From assembly GCA_007125455.1 (NCBI GenBank), contig SLDE01000071.1, positions 1-23,611 on the forward strand: a stretch of 23,611 bases of DNA, given 5' to 3'. Shown here in pieces: positions 14,808 through 21,145 of this stretch (positions are counted from its first letter, which is position 1; each line of letters begins with the position of its first letter). A program made the position numbers and the translations under genes. Source of the DNA: Ectothiorhodospiraceae bacterium (GTDB taxonomy: Bacteria > Pseudomonadota > Gammaproteobacteria > Thiohalomonadales > Thiohalomonadaceae). The notes beneath the pieces were generated by a model. The model was not told where the DNA came from. It ran no database searches and saw nothing but the letters and a program-made list of their open reading frames with translations.

Positions 14808-15572
14808 TCAGAAGCCTAAACTGGAAAGAAGGTCGTCTACCTCGTCCTGACCGGAGACCAGGCCACTGGCCTCGTCTACTCCCGGCACCGCAGGACCCAC
14901 CCCCTTGAGGTGGTCCTCCTTGGTCTTTTCCTTTTCACCGCCGACGACCTCCTGGGTCGCCATGTTCTGGCCGGAGATGCGGATCAGATCCACCAGGCTG
15001 CGCTCCATGTCGTCAACCAGGGTGATCACCCGCTCGATGATCTGGCCGGTGAGATCCTGGAAATCCTGGGCCATCACCACTTCGGTCATGCGCTCTTTGA
15101 GCTTTTCGCTGCTGCTGCTGAGCTCACCGAGGAAGCCCCCCAACTCACTGCTGAGCTGGCGAAACTCTTCGGCGCTCATATCGCGCTGCATGAAACGGCC
15201 CCACTGGGACTCCAGCGACTTGGCCTGATCCTCGATATTGCTGACGATGGGCATCGCCTCTTCGGCAGCGGTCAGGCTGCGATCGGCCGACTGGGCGGTC
15301 ATCTGCACCACATAGCGCAGGCGCTCACGGGCATCGGGGAAGTCCTGCTCGGTCATGCTGACGATGCGCGAGTCGAGCCGGAAGCTGTTCAGCGCGTTGT
15401 GGAACTCGCGGGTCAGCTTGCCCAGCTCCTGGAACAGGGTAGATTCTCGCAAACGGGCGATCTTGTCGAGGATACGATCGGTCTCCTCGACGTCACCCTC
15501 CTCCACAAACTTCGCCAGCTCGCGGACATGTTGCTTGAATTCGTCGGTCAGTATCAGTGGTGTATCGGCCAT
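14808..15572 (-). CDS. cheZ: CheY-P phosphatase CheZ
   Basis: 254 aa, mostly helical. The active-site signature VVMAQDFQDLTGQ (residues ~165-177) sits in the long helical hairpin. The C-terminal CheY-binding tail QDEVDDLLSSLGF is joined by a flexible charged linker (~215-240). It speeds removal of phosphate from CheY-P in the cytoplasm and so ends the swim-reversal signal. It lies 53 bases after cheY, with the ribosome site of cheA overlapping its stop. Length is slightly above the E. coli form (214 aa), as in Pseudomonas and Vibrio. Confidence 0.96.
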   Translation of the reverse strand: MADTPLILTDEFKQHVRELAKFVEEGDVEETDRILDKIARLRESTLFQELGKLTREFHNALNSFRLDSRIVSMTEQDFPDARERLRYVVQMTAQSADRSLTAAEEAMPIVSNIEDQAKSLESQWGRFMQRDMSAEEFRQLSSELGGFLGELSSSSEKLKERMTEVVMAQDFQDLTGQIIERVITLVDDMERSLVDLIRISGQNMATQEVVGGEKEKTKEDHLKGVGPAVPGVDEASGLVSGQDEVDDLLSSLGF

Positions 15573-15625
15573 GGCTGCGGGGGATCTCTTTGTATTCGTT
15601 TCGTATTAGCGGCGATTGATCAGGC

Positions 15626-16009
15626 TTAACCCACGCGCTCGAAGATCTTCTCCAACTTCTCCTTGAGGGTAGCCGCCGTAAAGGGCTTGACGATATAGCC
15701 ATTCACCCCCGCCTTGGCAGCCTCAATGATCTGCTCTTTCTTCTGCTCGGCGGTCACCATCATCACCGGCATCTTGGCCAGCTTAGGATCCGCGCGCACC
15801 GCCTTGAGCAGGTCGATCCCCTGCATCCCCGGCATGTTCCAGTCGGTGATCAGCAGATCAAAGTTGCCCGCCTGCAGCATCGGCAGGGCAGTCAGGCCGT
15901 CATCGGCCTCAGCGGTGTTATTGAACCCCAGGTCACGCAGTAGGTTCTTGATAATCCGCCGCATGGTGGAAAAGTCATCGACCACCAGAATCTTCATGTT
16001 CTTATCCAA
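15626..16009 (-). CDS. cheY: chemotaxis response regulator CheY (TTG start)
   Basis: A 127-aa single receiver domain with acidic pocket Asp11/Asp12 (VVDDFSTMRRIIK), phosphorylation site Asp56 (ITDWNMPGMQG), Thr in MMVTAEQ, and the conserved Lys in GYIVKPF. CheY-P binds FliM and FliN at the motor to change rotation. The start is TTG at 16009: GGAGG lies five bases before it, and the resulting MDKNMKILVVDDF N-terminus is the form I know from other polar flagellates. The in-frame ATG at 15997 has no such spacing. It is the first gene of the che operon here. A 413-base gap separates it from fleN. Confidence 0.95.
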   Translation of the reverse strand: MDKNMKILVVDDFSTMRRIIKNLLRDLGFNNTAEADDGLTALPMLQAGNFDLLITDWNMPGMQGIDLLKAVRADPKLAKMPVMMVTAEQKKEQIIEAAKAGVNGYIVKPFTAATLKEKLEKIFERVG

Positions 16010-16014
16010 TGCCG

Positions 16015-16019
16015 CCTCC
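16015..16019 (-). promoter_or_regulatory. ribosome binding site that selects the cheY TTG start
   Basis: GGAGG on the minus strand lies five bases before the TTG at 16009 but 17 bases before the first in-frame ATG, so it favours the TTG. Confidence 0.65.
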
Positions 16020-16044
16020 CAAACTGTATCGCGCTATGTGCATA

Positions 16045-16053
16045 TGTGGATAA
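16045..16053 (-). other. single DnaA-box match
   Basis: TTATCCACA, the strongest DnaA-box 9-mer, occurs once in the cheY upstream leader. A single match can arise by chance. Confidence 0.2.
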
Positions 16054-16062
16054 CTTGCTTAT

Positions 16063-16080
16063 CGATAGTGTGTGCTATCG
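16063..16080. other. inverted repeat in the cheY leader
   Basis: CGATAG and CTATCG flank a six-base TGTGTG loop. It lies between the possible cheY promoter and the start codon; it could be an operator or a weak hairpin. Confidence 0.3.
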
Positions 16081-16097
16081 CACCATTCTACTTGATT

Positions 16098-16105
16098 TTA
16101 TCGGC
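16098..16105 (-). promoter_or_regulatory. possible sigma-28 (FliA) -10 element for cheY
   Basis: GCCGATAA on the minus strand is an exact sigma-28 -10 match, about 90 bases upstream of the cheY start. The expected -35 (TAAAGTTT, 11 bases upstream) is poor: TCATATTG. The same 8-mer also occurs inside coding sequence in this window, so the -10 alone is weak support. Confidence 0.3.
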
Positions 16106-16113
16106 TCGCGCCC

Positions 16114-16284
16114 ATGCAATATGAACGCATCTATCACCCGGTGCAAGCCGGGGAGATCATCTGTACAGGCTACGCTATCTACTACACAGCGGCCAATGGC
16201 GCGGGCGCTTTAGACAGAACGGGGCACTCAGTCCCTGATCTGGCCACGCTGTGCTGGCATCAGGGCGGGGATTGTGCCTGCTAG
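16114..16284 (+). CDS. doubtful 56-aa reading frame ending in the repeat element
   Basis: A plus-strand frame starts MQYERIYHPVQAGEIICTGYA and ends GGDCAC, with its TAG stop inside the left inverted end of the adjacent repeat element. Its composition looks protein-like, with four cysteines, but there is no ribosome site and I do not recognise it. It may be the truncated start of a gene interrupted by the element, or noise. Confidence 0.2.
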   Translation: MQYERIYHPVQAGEIICTGYAIYYTAANGAGALDRTGHSVPDLATLCWHQGGDCAC

Positions 16285-16426
16285 CAGGCTGTTGTTGTCG
16301 CTCAGGCGAGTGCGAGAGAAGGCAAAAAATGGCCAAAAAGCGGAGTTTACAAGGAGTAAATGAGCATTTTGAGCCATTTTTTAACGCACTATCGCGCCGC
16401 ATGAGTAGACAACAACAGCCTGCTAG
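16281..16426. mobile_element. 146-bp MITE-like element with perfect 19-bp inverted ends (repeat copy 2)
   Basis: The ends CTAGCAGGCTGTTGTTGTC (16281-16299) and its exact reverse complement (16408-16426) enclose 108 bases with no coding capacity. Inside are A/T-rich stretches and a segment shared with copy 1 (16348-16375). The size, the perfect inverted ends, the lack of a transposase and the second diverged copy at 6431-6585 fit a miniature inverted-repeat element moved in trans. CTAG at each tip may be a target duplication or part of the ends. The right tip supplies the fleN stop codon. Confidence 0.75.
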
Positions 16427-17307
16427 AGTAGCTGACTGAACAGATCATCCCCTGTGCTTCGCTGTACCAAGCGCTCGACGAAGAATTCGAGATAGCCATC
16501 CGCCGCTGTGGGCATGGGCCACTTATCGGCCCGCTGGGCAATCTCCTTGAATGCGCGGGAAGACATGGCATTGGGGAAGGCATCGACCACCGGACGCTGC
16601 ATCTTCACCGCCTTGAGCAGGTATTTGTCGTATGGGATGCTGCCCATGAAATCAAGAACGACCTCATCGAGGAAGTGGTCGGTGACCTTGACCAGCTTGG
16701 AGAACAGCAGGCGACCCTCGTTGTGGGTTTGCGCCATGTTGGCCAGCACCCGAAAGCGATGGATGCCGTGATCAAGATTAAGCAGTTTGATCAGCGCATA
16801 GGCGTCGGTGATCGAGGCCGGTTCGTCACAGACCACCACCACCACCTCCTGGGCGGCCTTGGCAAAACTGACCACGCCATCGGAGATCCCAGCGGCGGTG
16901 TCGACGATAAATACGTCGACCTCGGAGTTCAGCTCGCTAAAGGCGCGGATCAGACCGGCATGTTCGGCCTGACTCAGCTCGGCCATATATTGCTGTCCTG
17001 AGGTGGCGGGGATCACCTTGATCCCACCGGGGGCGTCGAGGACGACCTCCTCCAGGTTACGCTCACCACTGATCACATGCGAAAGGTTGTAGCGTGGATG
17101 CAGACCCAGCATCACATCCACATTACCCAGCCCCAGGTCGGCATCCATCACCATCACCTTCTTGCCCATCTGGGCAAAGGCGGTGGCCATGTTGACGGAG
17201 ACGTTGGTCTTGCCCACGCCCCCCTTGCCACTGGTCACCGCCAGCACTCGCACCGGCTTGGGCTTTGTCATGCGACGCAGGCCTTCTGCTTGATCCCGAT
17301 TTCTCAT
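16423..17307 (-). CDS. fleN: flagellar number regulator FleN (FlhG, MinD-like ATPase)
   Basis: 294 aa from the ATG at 17307. Deviant Walker A KGGVGKT is at residues 28-34, then DADLGLGNVDVMLGL, Walker B VFIVDTAAGISDGVV and VVCDEPASITDAYALIKLL. The C-terminal LEFFVERLVQ segment matches full-length FleN. In polar flagellates FleN antagonises the master activator FleQ and limits flagella to one, opposing FlhF. A ribosome site (AGGA) precedes the ATG, five bases after the flhF stop. Its TAG stop is formed by the outer CTAG of the adjacent repeat element, leaving the short tail DDLFSQLL after the conserved end. In Pseudomonas fliA follows; here it does not. Confidence 0.95.
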   Translation of the reverse strand: MRNRDQAEGLRRMTKPKPVRVLAVTSGKGGVGKTNVSVNMATAFAQMGKKVMVMDADLGLGNVDVMLGLHPRYNLSHVISGERNLEEVVLDAPGGIKVIPATSGQQYMAELSQAEHAGLIRAFSELNSEVDVFIVDTAAGISDGVVSFAKAAQEVVVVVCDEPASITDAYALIKLLNLDHGIHRFRVLANMAQTHNEGRLLFSKLVKVTDHFLDEVVLDFMGSIPYDKYLLKAVKMQRPVVDAFPNAMSSRAFKEIAQRADKWPMPTAADGYLEFFVERLVQRSTGDDLFSQLL

Positions 17308-17312
17308 CAATC

Positions 17313-18671
17313 CTAACCCGCCATCCTGCCAAAGGTGACCGCCAGTTGCTCCTCCGAGGGCGCATGGCTGTATTGCTGCATCAAGGTGACGCAACGATTA
17401 ACCAGCGAATTACTGCGCGCCGGGTGGAGATCCTCCGGTACCGCCTGGCCATCGCTAAGATAGGCCACCGGCAGGTGGTACTGCACCAAGGCCGAGATCG
17501 CCTCGCCCAGGATCGCCGCCTCGTCCAACTTGGTGAGGATCGCCCCGTCCAGCTGCACCTTGCCGAATTGGCGCAGTACGTCGTCCAGGGTGGCACGCTG
17601 GCTGGAGGCGGAGAGGACGATGTAGGTACGCAAGGACAGGCCCCGGTGGTTGAGCATGGCAAACTGTTCACTCAAGTGGACATCGCGCTGGCTCATCCCG
17701 GCGGTGTCGATCAGGATCAGCGACTTGTCGCGCAGGCTCTCCAGGATGGATTGCAGCTCGGCACCGTCCTTGGCCATGTGGACGGGAGCACTGAGGATCT
17801 GTCCGTAGGTGCGCAGTTGGTGGTGGGCGCCGATGCGGAAGCTGTCGGTAGTCACCAGGGCAACCTTACCGGCCCCATGGCGCAGGGTGTAACGCGCTGC
17901 CAGCTTGGCAATGGTGGTGGTCTTGCCTACGCCGCAGGGGCCGATCAATGCCACGGTGCCACCGTGGGTAAGGATATCGTCGTGGGTCACATCCACCCGG
18001 CTTGCCAGCAAGCCCAGCGCCTGGCGCCAGTTCTGCGCCATATCCGGGCGGTATTGGATCTGTGCGGCAAGCTCGTGGCACAGATCCGGCGAGAGCCCCA
18101 TCTGCAGCAGTTTTTCCAGCAGTTTGATCCGCTGTGGGTTGTCCCGCTTCATCTCCCGCCAGGCAAGGCCGGTGAGCTGGTTCTCCAGCAGGCTGCGCAA
18201 TTCTTTCATCTCGTCGCGCATCGCCATCAGGCTGGGTTCCTGCGACCAAACCACCTCCGGCTGGGCCTGGTGGCGTCGGCTCGGACGTTCTTCCTTGCAG
18301 CCGGGTGAGAGGCCGTATTTGGAGGGCAGGGCAAAATCCAGTGCCTCATCCACCTCCTCGGGGGTGGCGCGACGGGCGACAAACGGGCTGGGGTCAGGCT
18401 CTGGCACAGGGGCGACCGGTGCTGGCTCCGCTGGGGCTGCTGAGGCCAACACAGGCTCCGGGCGCATCGCAGGGGCCTCGACGCGGGCGGCACTGTCTTC
18501 ACAGTTGGCCATGCGGCGCACCGCCGACTCGTCGTAGTCCAGCGCGGCGACGATCTCCACCCCACCTTCAACACGGCGGTTGGAGAGGATCACGGCATCG
18601 GGCCCCTGCTCTTCGCGTACCAGGCGGATCGCCTGACGGATATCACTGGCAAAATAGCGTTTTATCTTCAT
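17313..18671 (-). CDS. flhF: flagellar placement GTPase FlhF (SRP family)
   Basis: 452 aa from the ATG at 18671 (MKIKRYFASDIRQAIRLVREE). A basic N-terminal region is followed by a Pro/Ala-rich, probably disordered stretch (~62-110). A helical N domain follows (~145-235). The G domain has P-loop GPCGVGKTT (244-252), TTDSFRIGAHHQL, DTAGMSQRD (322-330) and TKLDEAA. FlhF marks the pole where the flagellum is built. A GAGG site lies upstream; a GTG at 18692 is an alternative start without family support. It is separated from flhA by a 174-base spacer with strong hairpins, so its expression may differ from that of flhA. Confidence 0.95.
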   Translation of the reverse strand: MKIKRYFASDIRQAIRLVREEQGPDAVILSNRRVEGGVEIVAALDYDESAVRRMANCEDSAARVEAPAMRPEPVLASAAPAEPAPVAPVPEPDPSPFVARRATPEEVDEALDFALPSKYGLSPGCKEERPSRRHQAQPEVVWSQEPSLMAMRDEMKELRSLLENQLTGLAWREMKRDNPQRIKLLEKLLQMGLSPDLCHELAAQIQYRPDMAQNWRQALGLLASRVDVTHDDILTHGGTVALIGPCGVGKTTTIAKLAARYTLRHGAGKVALVTTDSFRIGAHHQLRTYGQILSAPVHMAKDGAELQSILESLRDKSLILIDTAGMSQRDVHLSEQFAMLNHRGLSLRTYIVLSASSQRATLDDVLRQFGKVQLDGAILTKLDEAAILGEAISALVQYHLPVAYLSDGQAVPEDLHPARSNSLVNRCVTLMQQYSHAPSEEQLAVTFGRMAG

Positions 18672-18704
18672 GTCTTCAGCCCTCGTGTTCACGTCCTGCC
18701 AGGC

Positions 18705-18754
18705 GGGGCGCTGGCCCCATCCACCAACCCGGCACGGCTGTGCCGGGTTTGGTG
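18705..18754 (-). other. two stable hairpins between flhA and flhF
   Basis: The larger (18722-18754) pairs CACC-AACCCGGCAC with GTGCCGGGTT-GGTG around a four-base loop, 14 base pairs with one bulged base. The smaller (18705-18718) is GGGGC/GCCCC with a four-base loop. A third imperfect stem lies at 18785-18810 (ATCAAG-aa-GGG / CCCTTGAT). On the transcribed minus strand no T-run follows, so they are not standard terminators. Attenuation, mRNA end protection or a REP-like origin are possible. Confidence 0.55.
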
Positions 18755-18845
18755 AACCGCTGCCGGCAGATCCGCAACGGGTGCATCAAGAAGGGACCTG
18801 TGCCCTTGATCAAATTCCGGGAACAGACGGATACGGCGATCACGT

Positions 18846-20954
18846 CTAATTCCCTACCGTGGCGACGATCTTCAGTTGCTTGTCGTCGGGGATCTCGTTG
18901 TAGGACAGTACGTTCAGTCCCGGTATACCGTGCTTGACAAAGCGGGCCAGCAACTCGCGGATCGGCGGCGCGGTGAGGAGGACGGCCGGCTTGCCCATCA
19001 TCTCCAGGTTGTTGGTACTCTCTGCCAATCCGCGGTGCAGGCGCTCGGCCAGCATCGGCTCGATCCCCCCTCCCCCCTCGGAGGAGCCTTGTACACTACT
19101 AAGCAATATCTGTTCCAAGTCTGGCGCTAGGGTGATAACCTCCAGCTCGTTCTTCAAGCCATTGATTTTCTGGATAATCATCCGGCCCAGGCCGATACGG
19201 ACCAGGGCTGTCAAATTACCGGCATCCTGCACTCGCGCGGCACTCTCCGCCAAAGTTTCGGCGATGGTGCGCATGTCGCGGATCGGGATCCCCTCGGCCA
19301 GCAGGCTCTGCAATACCTTAACCACGGTACCCAATGGGAGGGCCTTGGGCACCAGATCTTCCACCAGTTTGGGGGCACTCTTGCCCAGTTGGTCGAGCAG
19401 CTTCTGCACCTCTTCATGGCCAAGCAGCTCGTGGGCGTGGTCGTTTAGCACCTGGCTGAGGTGGGTGGCGATCACGGTGTTGGGGTCCACCACGGTATAG
19501 CCCAGACTCTGCGCCTGCTCACGCTGCTCCGGGGTGATCCATACCGCATCCAGGCCAAAGGCCGGGTCGGTGCCGGCGATCCCCTCGATCTCGCCAAAGA
19601 CCTGACCGGGGTTGATCGCCATCTCGCGATCCGGATGGATCTCGGTCTCGCCCACGGTCACCCCCATCAGGCTGATGCGATAGGCGGTGGGGCTCAGATC
19701 GAGGTTGTCACGGATATGCACCGGCGGGATCAGAAAGCCCAGTTCCTGGGAGAGCTTGCGCCGTACCCCTTTGATCCGCCCCATCAACTCGCCGCCCTGA
19801 TTCTTATCCACCAGCGGGATCAGGCGATAGCCCACCTCCAGGCCGATCGGATCGACCATCGGCACATCGTCCCAGGTCAATTCCTTGAGCTCCTGATTGG
19901 GCTGCTGGGCCGCCACTTCCTTTTGTTGCTCCTGTTCGACCCGTTCAACCTCGATCTGCTCTTCCTCCTTGCTACGCTTGTGTAGCCACCAGGCGGTGCC
20001 ACCGGTGGCGGAGGCGAGCAACAGGAAGGGGGTGTTGGGCATGCCGGGGATCAGGCCCAGGCCACCGATCACCCCGGCCACCACCCCCAGTACCTTGGGG
20101 TTGCTGAGCATCTGGGTGTTGATCTGCTCGCCCATGTTTTGGGAGGTGTTGACCCGGGTGACGATGATGCCCGCCGCCGAGGAGAGCACCAGCGAAGGGA
20201 TCTGCGCCACCAAACCGTCACCGATGGTCAATAGGGTATAGACCTGCATCGCATCACCAAAGGCCATGCCGTGCTGGGCCATACCGATCGACAGCCCACC
20301 GATAACGTTGAGCACGGTGATCAGGATCCCCGCCACCGCATCACCACGCACGAATTTGCTGGCACCGTCCATGGAGCCATAGAAGTCAGCCTCTGCCGCC
20401 ACGTCCTCGCGGCGGCGGCGCGCCTCCTCCTGGTCGATCAGCCCGGCATTGAGATCGGCGTCGATGGCCATCTGCTTGCCGGGCATGGCGTCCAGAGTAA
20501 AGCGGGCGCTTACTTCGGAGATACGCCCCGCACCTTTAGTCACCACCACGAAGTTGATGATCACCAGGATGATAAAGACCACCAGCCCGACCGCGTAGTT
20601 GCCCCCGACCACGAACTCGCCAAAGGACTCGATCACCTGCCCAGCGGCATCGGTGCCGGTATGGCCTTCCAACAGCACGATACGGGTGGAGGCCACATTC
20701 AGCGCCAGGCGCAACAGGGTGGCGATCAGCAAAACGGTGGGAAAGACGGCAAAGTCCATCGGGCGCATCGCATAGACTGCCACCAGCAGGATGATCAGTG
20801 CGAGGGTGATGTTGAAGGTAAAGAAGATATCCAGCAGGAACGGCGGCATCGGCAGCACCACCATCGCCAGCAGCATCACCACCACCAGAGGGGCACCTAG
20901 CCCGCTGTGGATCAGGGTATGCAGAAACTGCGTAGCGCGATTGCCTTCAGCCAT
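18846..20954 (-). CDS. flhA: flagellar type III export gate protein FlhA
   Basis: A 702-aa inner-membrane protein. About eight helices lie in residues ~18-335. The FHIPEP-family signature RISEVSARFTLDAMPGKQMAIDADLNAG lies in the cytoplasmic loop after the fourth helix. A charged linker follows (KEEEQIEVERVEQEQQKE), then a large cytoplasmic domain that docks export chaperones. FlhA forms the nonameric ring of the export gate and couples proton flow to export. Length matches the family (~690-710). Its ribosome site is weak. A sigma-54 promoter lies about 60 bases upstream, and the gene is set apart from flhB by a 191-base spacer. Confidence 0.97.
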   Translation of the reverse strand: MAEGNRATQFLHTLIHSGLGAPLVVVMLLAMVVLPMPPFLLDIFFTFNITLALIILLVAVYAMRPMDFAVFPTVLLIATLLRLALNVASTRIVLLEGHTGTDAAGQVIESFGEFVVGGNYAVGLVVFIILVIINFVVVTKGAGRISEVSARFTLDAMPGKQMAIDADLNAGLIDQEEARRRREDVAAEADFYGSMDGASKFVRGDAVAGILITVLNVIGGLSIGMAQHGMAFGDAMQVYTLLTIGDGLVAQIPSLVLSSAAGIIVTRVNTSQNMGEQINTQMLSNPKVLGVVAGVIGGLGLIPGMPNTPFLLLASATGGTAWWLHKRSKEEEQIEVERVEQEQQKEVAAQQPNQELKELTWDDVPMVDPIGLEVGYRLIPLVDKNQGGELMGRIKGVRRKLSQELGFLIPPVHIRDNLDLSPTAYRISLMGVTVGETEIHPDREMAINPGQVFGEIEGIAGTDPAFGLDAVWITPEQREQAQSLGYTVVDPNTVIATHLSQVLNDHAHELLGHEEVQKLLDQLGKSAPKLVEDLVPKALPLGTVVKVLQSLLAEGIPIRDMRTIAETLAESAARVQDAGNLTALVRIGLGRMIIQKINGLKNELEVITLAPDLEQILLSSVQGSSEGGGGIEPMLAERLHRGLAESTNNLEMMGKPAVLLTAPPIRELLARFVKHGIPGLNVLSYNEIPDDKQLKIVATVGN

Positions 20955-21012
20955 TCTTGCTTGTGCCTTTTGCGGGATAGGTCGTCAATTAATCGTCAGT
21001 AGCGACCTACCT

Positions 21013-21028
21013 AGCAAGATCGCTGCCA
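21013..21028 (-). promoter_or_regulatory. sigma-54 (RpoN) -24/-12 promoter for flhA
   Basis: On the minus strand TTGGCAG-cgatc-TTGCT matches the TGGCAC-N5-TTGCW consensus at all but one core position. The GG-to-GC spacing is exactly 12 bases. Transcription would start near 21002, leaving a leader of about 48 bases before the flhA ATG. FleQ-type activation of flhA by sigma-54 is known in Pseudomonas and Vibrio. Confidence 0.75.
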
Positions 21029-21099
21029 ACTAGTGAAAGGCAGTGGCAAGGGGTAAGCAGGCTAACATTCGCGGCGCAGCCGCTCCCCCACCCTATCGG

Positions 21100-21135
21100 T
21101 TCTCGCTTTTCACTTGTACCTTTCCCGCTTCTCAC
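21100..21135 (-). repeat. degenerate heptamer repeat downstream of flhB
   Basis: Units on the minus strand are GTGAGAA, GCGGGAAA (8 bases), GGTACAA, GTGAAAA and GCGAGAA, a near-perfect 7-base period. The tract starts ten bases past the flhB stop. It is the third such tract in the window; all are purine-rich and two abut gene 3' ends. Confidence 0.6.
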
Positions 21136-21145
21136 TGCCTGTCTC

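Noticed and set aside
16523..16530. GCCGATAA sigma-28 -10 match on the minus strand
   Set aside because: Lies inside the fleN coding sequence with no gene start downstream in range and no -35.
17265..18308. 347-codon plus-strand open frame
   Set aside because: Antisense shadow of flhF and the end of fleN, with His/Gln-rich composition and no recognisable domain.
20271..20900. His/Asp-rich 209-codon plus-strand frame
   Set aside because: Antisense to the membrane domain of flhA; the His-rich composition is the complement of its hydrophobic codons.
20955..21145. rho-independent terminator after flhB
   Set aside because: The only compact stem (GCGGC-gca-GCCGC near 21071-21083) lacks a T-run on the transcribed strand.
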